Below are positions 38,760 to 52,800 of a stretch of DNA of 64,000 bases, in pieces (position 1 is the first letter of the stretch; each line of letters begins with the position of its first letter). The stretch lies in the NCBI RefSeq assembly GCF_050948175.1, contig NW_027490517.1:98390-162389 (forward strand). The letters run 5' to 3'. The notes below the pieces were generated by a model that saw only the letters and a program-made list of their open reading frames with translations, did not search any database and was not told where the DNA came from. This DNA is from Xylocopa sonorina. Lineage: Eukaryota; Arthropoda; Insecta; Hymenoptera; Apidae. The position numbers and the translations under genes are program-made.

Positions 38760-40400
38760 AATGCGACACTTCCTCGCTAGGAAATAGCGTTTGCAGATGT
38801 CTACCTATCGTAGCAATAGGGTTCTAATTCTTCTTAAAACGCGATATCGCATCCCATTTCTATGTTTCATGGTAAGATATAATATGATTTGCGAAGTGTT
38901 ATGTGTTCCTCGTCTACACTTCATATGAATGTAAAAGCGACACTTCCTTGCAAGAAAATAGCGTTTGCAAATGTCTACCTATCGTAGCAATAGAGTTCTT
39001 ATGATTCTTAAAACGCGATATCGCATCTCATTTCTATGTTTCATGGTAAGATATAATATGATTTGCGAAGTGTCATGTATTCCTTGTCTACACTTCAAAT
39101 GAATGTAAATGCGACACTTCCTAGCAAGGAAATAGCGTTTGCAGATGTTTACGTATCGTAGCAATAGATTTCTAATGCTTCTTAAAACGCGATATCGCAT
39201 CTCATTTCTATGTTTCATGGTAAGATATAATATGATTTGCGAAGTGTCATGTATTCCCCGTCTACACTTCAAATGAATGTAAATGCGACACTTCCTTGCA
39301 AAGAAATAGCGTTTGCAGATGTCTAGGTATCGTAGTAATAGAGTTCTTATGATTCTTAAAACGAGATATTGCATCTCATATCTATGTTTCATGATAAGAT
39401 ATAATATTCATTGCGAAGTGTTATGTATTCCTCGTCTACACTTCAAATGAATGTAAATGCGACACTTCCTTGCAAAGAAATAGCGTTTGCAGATGTCTAC
39501 GTATCGTAGCAATAGAGTTCTTATGATTCTTAAAACGCGATATAGCATCTCATTTCTATGTTTCATGGTAAGATATAATATGATTTGCGAAGTGTTATGT
39601 ATTCCTCGTCTACACTTCAAATGAATGTGAATGCGACACTTGCTTGCTAGGAAATAGCGTCTGCAGATGTCTAGGTATCGTAGCGATAGAGTTCTATTGC
39701 TTCTTAAAACGCGATATCGCACCTCATTTCTATGTTTCATGATAAGATATAATATTCGTTGCGAAGTGTTAGGCATTCCTCGTCTACGATTCAAATGAAT
39801 GTAAATGCGACACTTCCTTGCAAGGAAATAGCGTTTGCAGATGTCTACGTATCGTAGCAATAGAGTTCTAATGCTTCTTAAAACGCGATATCGCATCTCA
39901 TTTCCATGTTTCATGGTAAGATATAATATTCATTGCGAAGTGTTATGCATTCCTCGTCTGCGATTCAAATGAATGTAAATGCGACACTTCCTTGCAAGGA
40001 AATAGCGTTTGCAGATGTCTAAGTATCGTAGCAATAGTGTTCTTATGATTCTTACAACGCGATATCGTATCTCATTTCTATGTTTCATGGTAAGATATAA
40101 TATGATTTGCGAAGTGTTATGTATTCCTCGTCTACACTTCAAATGAATGTAAATGCGAAACTTCCTTGCAAGGAAAGAGCGTTTGCAGATGTCTAAGTAT
40201 CGTAGCAATAGAGTTCTTATGATTCTTAAAACGCGAAATCGCATCTCATTTCTATGTTTCATGGTAAGGTATAATATGATTTGCGAAGTGTTATGTATTC
40301 CTCGTCTACACTTCAAATGAATGTAATTGCGACACTTCCTTGCAAGGAAATAGCGTTTGCAGATGTCTACCTATAGTAGCAATAGAGTTCTAATGCTTCT
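38760..40400 (+). repeat. Continuation of the large duplication, segment 1
   Basis: This matches 49,200-51,186, first at an offset of 10,438 bp and later at 10,786 bp, so two monomers (348 bp) are present only in the right-hand copy. Shared rare sites are TATTCGTTGCGAAGTGTTAG, CTTACAACGCG, GCGAAACTTCC and CTACCTATAGTAG. Confidence 0.83.
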
Positions 40401-43400
40401 TAAAACGCGATTTCGCATCTCATTTCTATGCTTCATGGTAAGATATAATATGATTTGCGAAGTGTTATGTATTCCTCGTATACACTTCAAATGAATGTAA
40501 ATGCGACACTTCCTTGCAAGGAAATAGCGTTTGCAGATGTCTACCTATAGTAGCAATAGAGTTCTAATGCTTCTTAAACGAGATATTGCATCTCATATCT
40601 ATGTTTCATGATAAGATATAATATTCATTGCGAAGTGTTATGCATTCCTCGTCTACGATTCAAATGAATGTAAATGCGACACTTAATTGCAAGGAAATAG
40701 CGTTTGCAGATGTCTACGTATCGTAGCAATAGAGTTCTTATGATTCTTAAAACGCGATATAGCATCTCATTTCTATGTTTCATGGTAAGGTATAATATAA
40801 TTTGCGAAGTATTATGTATTCCTCGTCTACACTTCAAATGAATGTGAATGCGACACTTCCTCGCTAGGAAATAGCGTTTGCAGATGTCTACGTATCGTAG
40901 CAATAGAGTTCTTATGATTCTCAAAACGCGATATCGCATCTCACTTCTGTGTTTCATGGTAAGATATAATATGATTTGCGAAGTGTTATGTATTCCTCGT
41001 CTACACTTCAAATGAATGTAAATGCGACACTTCCTTGCTAGGAAATAGCGTCTGCAGACTTCTGCGTATCGTAGCTATAGAGTTCTTATGATTCTTAAAA
41101 CGCGATATCGCATCTCATTTCTATGTTTCATGGTAAGATATAATATGATTTGCGAAGTGTTATGTACTCCTCGTCTACACTTCAAATGAATGTAAATGCG
41201 ACACTTCCTTGAAATGAAATAGCGTCTGCAGATGGCTTGGTATCGTAGCGATAGGGTACTAATGCTTATTAAAACGCGATATCGCATCTCATTTCTACGT
41301 TTCATGGTAAGATATAATATCATTTGCGAAGTGTGTGTATTCCACGTCTAAACTTCAAATGAATGTAAATGCGACACTTCCTTGCTTGGAAATAGCGTTT
41401 GCAGATGTCTACCTATCGTAGCAGTAGAGTTCTAATGCTTATTAAAACGCGATATCGCATCTCATTTCTATGTTTCATGGTAAGATATAATATGATTTGC
41501 GAAGTGTGTGAATTCCACGTCTACACTTCAAATGAATGTAAATGCGACACTTCCTTGCAAAGAAATAGCGTTTGCAGATGTCTACCTATCGTAGCAATAG
41601 ATTTCAAATGCTTCTTAAAACGCGATATCGCATCTCATTTCTATGTTTCATGGTAAGATATAATATGATTTGCGAAGTGTTATGTATTCCTCGTCTACAC
41701 TTCATATGAATGTAAATGCGGCACTTCCTTGCTAGGAAATAGCGTCTGCAGATTTCTGCGTATCGTAGCTATAGAGTTCTTATGATTCTTAAAATGCGAT
41801 ATCGCATCTCATTCCTATGTTTCATGGTAAGATATAATATGATTTGCGAAGTGTTATGTATTCTTCGTCTACACTTCAACTGAATGTAAATGCGACACTT
41901 CCTAGCAAGGAAATAGCGTTTGCAGATGTCTACGTATCGTAGCAATAGTGTTCTAATGCATCTTAAAACGCGATGTCGCATCTCATTTCCATGTTTCATG
42001 GTAAGATATAATATGATTTGCGAAGTGTTGTGTATTCTTCGTCTACACTTCAAATGAATGTAAATGCGACACTTCCTAGCAAGGAAATAGCGTTTGCAGA
42101 TGTCTACGTATCGTAGCAATAGTGTTCTAATGCATCTTAAAACGCGATATCGCATCTCATTTCCATGTTTCATGGTAAGATATAATATTATTTGCGAAGT
42201 GCGTGTATTCCACGTCTACACTTCAAATGAATGTAAATGCGACACTTCCTTGCAAAGAAATAGCGTTTGCAGATGTCTACTTATCGTAGGGATAGATTTC
42301 AAATGCTTCTTAAAACGCGATATCGCATCTCATTTCTATGTTTCATGGTAAGATATAATATGATATGCGAAGTGTTATGTATTCCTCGTCTACACTTCAT
42401 GTGAATGTAAATGCGGCACTTCCTTGCTAGGAAATAGCGTCTGCAGATGTCTAAGTATCGTAGCAATAGAGTTTTTGTGATTCTTAGAACGCGATATCGC
42501 ATCTCATTTATATGTTTCATGGTAAGATATAATATGATTTGCGAAGTGTTATGTATTCCTCGTCTACACTTCAAATGAATGTGAATGCGACACTTCCTCG
42601 CTAGAAAATAGCGCTTGAAGATGTCTACGTATCGTAGGAATAGATTTCTAATGCATTTTAAAACGCGATATCGCATCTCATTTCTATGTTTCATGGTAAG
42701 ATATAATATGATTTGCGAAGTGCTATGTATTCCTCGTCTACACTTCAAATGAATGTAAATGCGACACTTCCTTGCTAGGAAATAGCGTCTGCAGATGTCT
42801 AGGCATCTTAGCGATAGAGTTCTATTGCTTCTTTAAACGCGATATCGCACCTCATTTCTATGTTTCTTGGTAAGATATAATATGATTTGCGAAGTGTTAT
42901 GTATTCCTCGTCTACACTTCAAATGAATGTAAATGCGACACTTCCTTGCAAAGAAATAGCGTTTGCAGATGTTTACGTATCGTAGCAATAGGGTTCTAAT
43001 GCTTCTTAAAACGCGATATCGCATCTCATTTCCATGTTTCATGGTAAGATATAATATGATTTGCGAAGTGTTATGTATTCCTCGTCTGCACTTCAAATGA
43101 ATGTAAATGCGACACTTCCTAGCAAGGAAATAGCGTTTGCAGAAGTCTACCTATCGTAGCAATAGGGTTCTAATGCTTCTTAAAACGCGATATCGCACCT
43201 CATTTCTATGTTTCATGGTAAGATATAATATGATTTGCGAAGTGTTATGTATTCCTCCTCTACACTTCAAATGAATGTAAATGCGACACTTCCTTGCAAA
43301 GAAATAGCGTTTGCAGATGTCTACGTATCGTAGCAATAGATATCTAATGCATCTTAAAACGCGATATCGCATCTCATTTCTATGGTTTATGGTAAGATAT

Positions 43401-45319
43401 AATATGATTTGCGAAGTGTTATGTATTCCTCGTCTACACATCAAATGAATGTAAATGCGACATTTCCTTGCTAGGAAATAGCGTTTGCAGATGTCTACCT
43501 ATCGTAGCAATAGAGTTCTTATGATACTTAAAACGCGATATCGCATCCCATTTCCATGTTTCATGGTAAGATATAATATGATTTGCGAAGTGTCATGTAT
43601 TCCTCGTCTACACTTCAAATGAATGTAAATGCGACACTTCCTTGCTGGGAAATAGCGTCTGCAGATGCCTAGGTATCGTAGCGGTAGAGTTCTAATGCTT
43701 CTTAAAACGCGATATCGCAACTCATTTCTATGTTTCATGGTAAGATATAATATGATTTGCGAAGTGTTATGTATTCCTCGTCTACGATTCAAATGAACGT
43801 AAATGCGACACTTCCTTGCAAGGAAATAGCGATTGCAGATGTCTACGTATCGTAGCAATGGAGTTCTTATGATACTTAAAACGCGATATCGCATCTCATT
43901 TCCATGTTTCATGGTAAGATATAATATGATTTGCGGAGTGTCATGTATTCCTCGTCTACACTTCAAATGAATGTAAATGCGACACTTCCTTGCTGGGAAA
44001 TAGCGTCTGCAGATGCCTAGGTGTCGTAGCGATAGAGTTCTAATGCTTCTTAAAACGCGATATCGCATCTCATTTCTATGTTTCATGGTAAGATATAATA
44101 TGATTTGCGAAGTGTAATGTATTCCCCGTCTACGATTCAACTGAACGTAAATGCGACACTTCCTTGCAAGGAAATAGCGTTTGCAGATGTCTACGTATCG
44201 TAGCAATGGAGTTCTTATGATACTTAAAACGCGATATCGCGTCTCATTTCTATGTTTCATGGTAAGATATAATATGATTTGCGAAGTGTCATGTATTCCT
44301 CGTCTACACTTCAAATGAATGTAAATGCGACACTTCCTTGCTGGGAAATAGCGTTTGCAGATGTCTAGGTATCGTAGCAATAGAGTTAAAATGCTTCTTA
44401 AAACGAGATATTGCATCTCATATATAAGTTTCATGATAAGATATAATATTCATTGCAAAGTGTTATGCATTCCTCGTATACGATTCAAATGATTGTAAAT
44501 GCGACACTTCCTCGCTAGGAAATAGCGTTTGCAGGTGACTAGGTATCGTAGCAATAGATTTCTAATGCTTCTTAAAACGCGATATCGCATCTCATTTCTA
44601 TGTTTCATGGTAAGATATAATATGATTTGCGAAGTGTCATGTATTCCCCGTCTACACTTCAAATGAATGTAAATGCGACACTTCCTTGCAAAGAAATAGC
44701 GTTTGCAGATGTCTACGTATCGTAGCAATAGATATCTAATGCTTCTTAAAACGCGATATCGCATCTCATTTCTATGTTTCATGGTAAGATATAATATGAT
44801 TTGCGAAGTGTCATGTATTCCTCGTCTACACTTCAAATGAATGTAAATGCGACACTTCCTAGCAAGGAAATAGCGTTTGCAGATGTCTACGTATCGTAGC
44901 AATAGATTTCTAATGCTTCTTAAAACGCGATATCGCATCACATTTCTATGGTTCATGGTAAGATACAATATGATTTGCGAAGTGTCATGTATTCCTCGTC
45001 TACACTTCAAATGAATGTAAATGCAACACTTCCTTTCTAGAAAATAGCGTCTGCAGATGTCTAGGTATCGTAGCAATAGAGTTCAAATACTTCTTAAAAC
45101 GAGATATTGCATATCATATTTTTGTTTCATGATAAGATATAATATTCATTGCGAAGTGTTATGCATTCCTCGTCTACGATTCAAATGAACGTAAATGCGA
45201 CACTTCCATGCAAGGAAATTGAGTTTGCAGATGGCTACGTATCGTAGAAATGGAGTTCTAATGCTTCTTAAAACGCGATATCGCATCTCATTTCTATGTT
45301 TCATGGTAAGATACAATAT

Positions 45320-48300
45320 GATTTGCGAAGTGTCATGTATTCCTAGTCTACACTTCAAATGAATGTAAATGCGACACTTCCTAGCTGGGAAATAGCGTTT
45401 GCAGATGTCTAGGTATCGTAGCAATAGAGTTAAAATGCTTCTTAAAACGAGATATTGCATCTCATATCTATGTTTCATGATAAGATATAATATTCATTGC
45501 GAAGTGTTATGTTTTCCTCGTATACGATTCAAATGATTGTAAATGCGACACTTCCTTGCAAGGAAATAGCGTTTGCAGTTGTCTACGTATCGTAGCAATA
45601 GAATTCCTATGATTCTTAAAACGCGATATCGCATCTGATTTCTATGTTTCATGGTAAGATATAATATGATTTGCGAATTGTTATGTATTCCTCGTCTACA
45701 CTTCAAATGAATGTGAATGCGACACTTCCTCGCTAGGAAATAGCGTTTGCAGATGTCTACGAATCGTAGCAATAGTGTTCTTATGATTCTTAAAACGCGA
45801 TATCCTATCTCATTTCTATGTTTCATGGTAAGATATAATATGATTTGCGAAGTGTTATGTATTCCTCGTCTACAATTCAAATGAATGTAAATGCGACACT
45901 TCCTTGCTAGGAAATAGCGTCTGCAGATGTCTAGGTATCGTAGCGATAGAGTTCTAATGCTTCTTAAAACGCGATATCGCATCTTATTTCTATGGTTTAT
46001 GGTAAGATATAATATGATTTGCGAAGTGTTATGTATTCCTCGTCTACACTTCAAATGAATGTTAATGCGACACTTCCTTGCAAGGAAAGAGCGTTTGCAG
46101 ATGTCTACGTATCGTAGCAACAGAGTTCTTATGATTCTTAAAACCGCGATATCGCATCTCATTTCTATGTTTCATGGTAAGATATAAAATGATTTGCGAA
46201 GTGTTATGTACTCCTCGTCTACACTTCAAATGAATGTAAATGCGACACTTCCTTGAAAGGAAATAGCGTCTGCAGATGTCCAAGTATCGTAGCGATAGTG
46301 TTCTAATGCTTCTTAAAACGCGATATCGCATCTCATTTCTATGTTTCATGGTAAGATATAATATGATTTGCGAAGTGTTATGTATTACTCGTCTACACTT
46401 CATATGAATGTAAATGCGACACTTCCTTGCAAAGAAATAGCGTTTGCAGTTGTCTACGTATCGTAGCAATAGATATCTAATGCTTCTTAAAATGCGATAT
46501 CGCATCTCATTTCTATGGTTTATGGTAAGATGTAATATGATTTGCGAAGTGTTATGTATTCCTCGTCTACACTTCATATGAATGTAAAAGCGACACTTCC
46601 TTGCAAGGAAATAGCGTTTGCAAATGTCTACCTATCGTAGCAATAGAGTTCTTATGAATCTTAAAACGCGATATCGCAACACATTTCTATGTTTCATGGT
46701 AAGATATAATATGATTTGCGAAGTGTTATGTATTCCTCGTCTACAATTCAAATGAATGTAAATGCGACACTTCCTTGCAAGGAAATAGCGTTTGCAAATG
46801 TCTACCTATCGTAGCAATAGAGTTCTTATGATTCTTAAAACGCGATATCGCATCTCATTTCCATGTTTCATGGTAAGATATAATATGATTTGCGGAGTGA
46901 CATGTATTCCTCGTCTACACTTCAAATGAATGTAAATGCGACACTTCCTCGCTAGGAAATAGCGTTTGCAGGTGTCTAGGTATCGTAGTAATAGAGTTCT
47001 TATGATTCTTAAAACGCGATATCGCACCTCATTTCTATGGTTTATGGTAAGATATAATATGATTTGCGAAGTGTCATGTTTTCCTCGTCTACACTTCAAA
47101 TGAATGTAAATGCGACACTTCCGTGCATGGAAATAGCGTCTGCAGATGTCTATGTGTCGTAGCAATAGAGTTCTAATTCTTCTTAAAACGCGATATCGCA
47201 TCTTATTTCTATGTTTCATGGTAAGATATAATATGATTTGCGAAGTGTTATGTGTTCCTCGTTTACACTTCATATGAATGTAAAAGCGACACTTCCTTGC
47301 AAGGAAATAGCGTTTGCAAATGTCTACCTATCGTAGCAATAGAGTTCTTATGATTCTTAAAACGCGATATCGCATCTCATTTCTATGTTTCATGGTAAGA
47401 TATAATATGATTTGCGAAGTGTCATGTATTCCTCGTCTACACTTCAAATGAATGTAAATGCGACACTTCCTAGCAAGGAAATAGCGTTTGCAGATGTTTA
47501 CGTATCGTAGCAATAGATTTCTAATGCTTCTTAAAACGCGATATCGCATCTCATTTCTATGTTTCATGGTAAGATATAATATGATTTGCGAAGTGTCATG
47601 TATTCCCCGTCTACACATCAAATGAATGTAAATGCGACACTTCCTTGCAAAGAAATAGCGTTTGCAGATGTCTACGTATCGTAGAAATAGATATCTAATG
47701 CTTCTTAAAACGAGATATTGCATCTCATATCTATGATTCATGATAAGATATAATATTCATTGCGAAGTGTTATGCATTCCTCGTATACGATTCAAATGAT
47801 TGTAAATGCGACACTTCCTTGCAAGGAAATAGCGTTTGCAGTTGTCTACGTATCGTAGCAATAGAATTCCTATGATTCTTAAAACGCGATATCGCATCTG
47901 ATTTCTATGTTTCATGGTAAGATATAATATGATTTGCGAAGTGTTATGTATTCCTCGTCTACACTTCAAATGAATGTGAATGCGACACTTCCTCGCTAGG
48001 AAATAGCGTTTGCAGATGTCTACGAATCGTAGCAATAGTGTTCTTATGATTCTTAAAACGCGATATCCTATCTCATTTCTATGTTTCATGGTAAGATATA
48101 ATATGATTTGCGAAGTGTTATGTATTCCTCGTCTACAATTCAAATGAATGTAAATGCGACACTTCCTTGCTAGGAAATAGCGTCTGCAGATGTGTAGGTA
48201 TCGTAGCGATAGAGTTCTAATGCTTCTTAAAACGCGATATCGCATCTCATTTCTATGTTTCATGGTAAGATATAATATGATTTGCGAAGTGTTATGTATT

Positions 48301-49210
48301 CCTCGTCTACACTTCAAATGAATGTTAATGCGACACTTCCTTGCAAGGAAAGAGCGTTTGCAGATGTCTACGTATCGTAGCAATAGAGTTCTTATGATTC
48401 TTAAAACCGCGATATCGCATCTCATTTCTATGTTTCATGGTAAGATATAAAATGATTTGCGAAGTGTTATGTACTCCTCGTCTACACTTCAAATGAATGT
48501 AAATGCGACACTTCCTTGAAAGGAAATAGCGTCTGCAGATGTCCAGGTATCGTAGCGATAGTGTTCTAATGCTTCTTAAAACGCGATATCGCATCTCATT
48601 TCTATGTTTCATGGTAAGATATAATATGATTTGCGAAGTGTTATGTATTCCTCGTCTACACTTCATATGAATGTAAAAGCGACACTTCCTTGCAAGGAAA
48701 TAGCGTTTGCAAATGTCTACCTATCGTAGCAATAGAGTTCTTATGAATCTTAAAACGCGATATCGCAACTCATTTCTATGTTTCATGGTACGATATAATA
48801 TGATTTGCGAAGTGTTATGTATTCCTCGTCTACAATTCAAATGAATGTAAATGCGACACTTCCTTGCAAGGAAATAGCGTTTGCAAATGTCTACCTATCG
48901 TAGCAATAGAGTTCTTATGATTCTTAAAACGCGATATCGCATCTCATTTCCATGTTTCATGGTAAGATATAATATGATTTGCGGAGTGACATGTATTCCT
49001 CGTCTACACTTCAAATGAATGTAAATGCGACACTTCCTCGCTAGGAAATAGCGTTTGCATGTGTCTAGGTATCGTAGTAATAGTGTTCTTATGATTCTTA
49101 AAACGCGATATCGCACCTCATTTCTATGGTTTATGGTAAGATATAATATGATTTGCGAAGTGTCATGTATTCCTCGTCTACACTTCAAATGAATGTAAAT
49201 GCGACACTTC
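45320..49210 (+). repeat. 11,480-bp-offset duplication, partner segment 2
   Basis: This is the partner of 33,840-37,730, and likewise contains two 13-monomer units 2,263 bp apart. Few point differences were seen. Beyond 49,210 the match continues with 38,763 onward at an offset of 10,438 bp, so segment 1 has about 6 extra monomers (1,042 bp). Confidence 0.87.
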
Positions 49211-51186
49211 CTCGCTAGGAAATAGCGTTTGCAGATGTCTACCTATCGTAGCAATAGGGTTCTAATTCTTCTTAAAACGCGATATCGCATCTCATTTCTA
49301 TGTTTCATGGTAAGATATAATATGATTTGCGAAGTGTTATGTGTTCCTCGTCTACACTTCATATGAATGTAAAAGCGACACTTCCTTGCAAGAAAATAGC
49401 GTTTGCAAATGTCTACCTATCGTAGCAATAGAGTTCTTATGATTCTTAAAACGCGATATCGCATCTCATTTCTATGTTTCATGGTAAGATATAATATGAT
49501 TTGCGAAGTGTCATGTATTCCTTGTCTACACTTCAAATGAATGTAAATGCGACACTTCCTAGCAAGGAAATAGCGTTTGCAGATGTTTACGTATCGTAGC
49601 AATAGATTTCTAATGCTTCTTAAAACGCGATATCGCATCTCATTTCTATGTTTCATGGTAAGATATAATATGATTTGCGAAGTGTCATGTATTCCCCGTC
49701 TACACTTCAAATGAATGTAAATGCGACACTTCCTTGCAAAGAAATAGCGTTTGCAGATGTCTAGGTATCGTAGTAATAGAGTTCTTATGATTCTTAAAAC
49801 GAGATATTGCATCTCATATCTATGTTTCATGATAAGATATAATATTCATTGCGAAGTGTTATGTATTCCTCGTCTACACTTCAAATGAATGTAAATGCGA
49901 CACTTCCTTGCAAAGAAATAGCGTTTGCAGATGTCTACGTATCGTAGCAGTAGAGTTCTTATGATTCTTAAAACGCGATATAGCATCTCATTTCTATGTT
50001 TCATGGTAAGATATAATATGATTTGCGAAGTGTTATGTATTCCTCGTCTACACTTCAAATGAATGTGAATGCGACACTTCCTTGCTAGGAAATAGCGTCT
50101 GCAGATGTCTAGGTATCGTAGCGATAGAGTTCTATTGCTTCTTAAAACGCGATATCGCACCTCATTTCTATGTTTCTTGGTAAGATATAATATGATTTGC
50201 GAAGTGTTATATATTCCTCGTCTACACTTCAAATGAATGTAAATGCGACATTTCCTCGCTAGGAAATAGCGTTTGCAGATGACTACCTATCGTAGCAATA
50301 GGGTTCTAATGCTTCTTATAACGCGATATCGCAACTCATTTCTATGTTTCATGGTAAGATATAATATGATTTGCGAAGTGTTATGTATTCCTCGTCTACA
50401 CTTCATATGAATGTAAATGCGACACTTCTTTCCAAGGAAATAGCGTCTGCAGATGTCTAGGCATCGTAGCGATAGAGTTCTAATGCTTCTTAAAACGCGA
50501 TATCGCACCTCATTTCTATGTTTCATGATAAGATATAATATTCGTTGCGAAGTGTTAGGCATTCCTCGTCTACGATTCAAATGAATGTAAATGCGACACT
50601 TCCTTGCAAGGAAATAGCGTTTGCAGATGTCTACGTATCGTAGCAATAGAGTTCTAATGCTTCTTAAAACGCGATATCGCATCTCATTTCCATGTTTCAT
50701 GGTAAGATATAATATTCATTGCGAAGTGTTATGCATTCCTCGTCTGCGATTCAAATGAATGTAAATGCGACACTTCCTTGCAAGGAAATAGCGTTTGCAG
50801 ATGTCTAAGTATCGTAGCAATAGTGTTCTTATGATTCTTACAACGCGATATCGTATCTCATTTCTATGTTTCATGGTAAGATATAATATGATTTGCGAAG
50901 TGTTATGTATTCCTCGTCTACACTTCAAATGAATGTAAATGCGAAACTTCCTTGCAAGGAAAGAGCGTTTGCAGATGTCTAAGTATCGTAGCAATAGAGT
51001 TCTTATGATTCTTAAAACGCGAAATCGCATCTCATTTCTATGTTTCATGGTAAGGTATAATATGATTTGCGAAGTGTTATGTATTCCTCGTCTACACTTC
51101 AAATGAATGTAATTGCGACACTTCCTTGCAAGGAAATAGCGTTTGCAGATGTCTACCTATAGTAGCAATAGAGTTCTAATGCTTCT
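49200..51186 (+). repeat. Continuation of the large duplication, segment 2
   Basis: This is the partner of 38,760-40,400 with two extra monomers near 50,150-50,500. The match ends near 51,186, where TTCTAAAAACGCG replaces TTCTTAAAACGCG and the sequence changes to the right-hand block type. Confidence 0.83.
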
Positions 51187-52800
51187 AAAAACGCGATATC
51201 GCATCTCATTTCTATGGTTTATGGTAAGATATAATATGATTTGCGAAGTGTCACGTATTCCTCGTCTACACTTCAAATGAATGTAAATGCGACACTTCCT
51301 TGCAAGGAAATAGCGTCTGCAGATGTCTACGTATCGTAGCAATAGAGTTCTAATGCTTCTTAAAACGCGATATCGCACCTCATTCCTATGGTTCATGGTA
51401 AGATATAATATGATTTGCGAAGTGTCATGTATTCCTCGTCTACACTTCAAATGAATGTAAATGCAACACTTCCTTGCTAGGAAATAGCGTCTGCAGATGT
51501 CTAGGTATCGTAGCAATAGAGTTCAAATACTTCTTAAACGAGATATTGCATATCATATTTTTGTTTCATGATAAGATATAATATTCATTGCGAAGTGTTA
51601 TGCATTCCTCGTCCACGATTCAAACGAACGTAAATGCGACACTTCCATGCAAGGAAATAGCGTTTGCAGATGTCTACGTATCGTAGCAATAGATTTCTAA
51701 TGCTTCTTAAAACGCGATATCGCATCTCATTTCTATGTTTCATGGTAAGATATGATATGATTTGTGAAGTGTCATGTATTCCCCGTCTACACTTAAAATT
51801 AATGTAAATGCGACACTTCCTTGCTAGGAAATAGCGTCTGCAGATGTCTAGGTATCGTAGCGATAGAGTTCTAATGCTTCTTAAAACGCGATATCGCATC
51901 TCATTTCTATGTTTCATGGTAAGATATAATATGATTTGCGAAGTGTTATGTATTCCTCGTCTACACTTCAAATGAATGTAAATGCGACACTTCCTTGCAA
52001 AGAAATAGCGTTTGCAGATGTCTACGTATCGTAGCAATAGATATCTAATGCTTCTTAAAACGCGATATCGCACCTCATTCCTATGTTTCATGGTAAGATA
52101 TAATATGATTTGCGAAGTGTCATGTATTCCTCGTCTACACTTCAAATGAATGTAAATGCGACACTTCCTAACAAGGAAATAGCGTTTGCAGATGTCTACG
52201 TATCGTAGCAACAGATTTCTAATGCTTCTTAAAACGCGATATCCCATCTCATTTCTATGTTTCATGGTAAGATATAATATGATTTGCGAAGTGTCATGTA
52301 TTCCTCGTCTACACTTCAAATGAATGTGAATGCGACACTTCCTCGCTAGAAAATAGCGTTTGCAGATGTCTAGGTATCGTAGTAATAGAGTTCTTATGAT
52401 TCTTAAAACGCGATATCGCATTTCATTTCTATGGTTTATGGTAAGATATAATATGATTTGCGAAGTGTCATGTATTCCTCGTCTACACTTCAAATGAATG
52501 TAAATGCGACACTTCCTTGCAAGGAAATAGCGTCTGCAGATGTCTACGTATCGTAGCAATAGAGTTCTAACTCTTCTTAAAACGCGATATCGTATCTCAT
52601 TTCTATGTTTCATGGTAAGATATAATATGATTTGCGAAGTGTTATGTATTCCTCGTCTACGATTCAAATGAACGTAAATGCGACACTTCCTTGCAAGGAA
52701 ATAGCGTTTGCAAAGGTCTACCTATCGTAGCAATAGAGTTCTTATGATTCTTAAAACGCGATATCGCATCTCATTTCTATGTTTCATGGTAAGATATAAT

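Larger units (their letters stand above)
33600..51190 (+). repeat. Block organised by 13- and 66-monomer duplications
   Basis: This is type A satellite with GTTCTTATGATTC and CTACCTATCG subfamilies common. Two large related domains (about 33.84-40.40 kb and 45.32-51.19 kb) flank a less duplicated stretch at 40.4-45.3 kb. That middle part holds several monomers with a short deletion giving GAAGTGTGTG or GAAGTGCGTG (near 41,330, 41,503 and 42,197); 38,376 has the same form. Confidence 0.85.
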
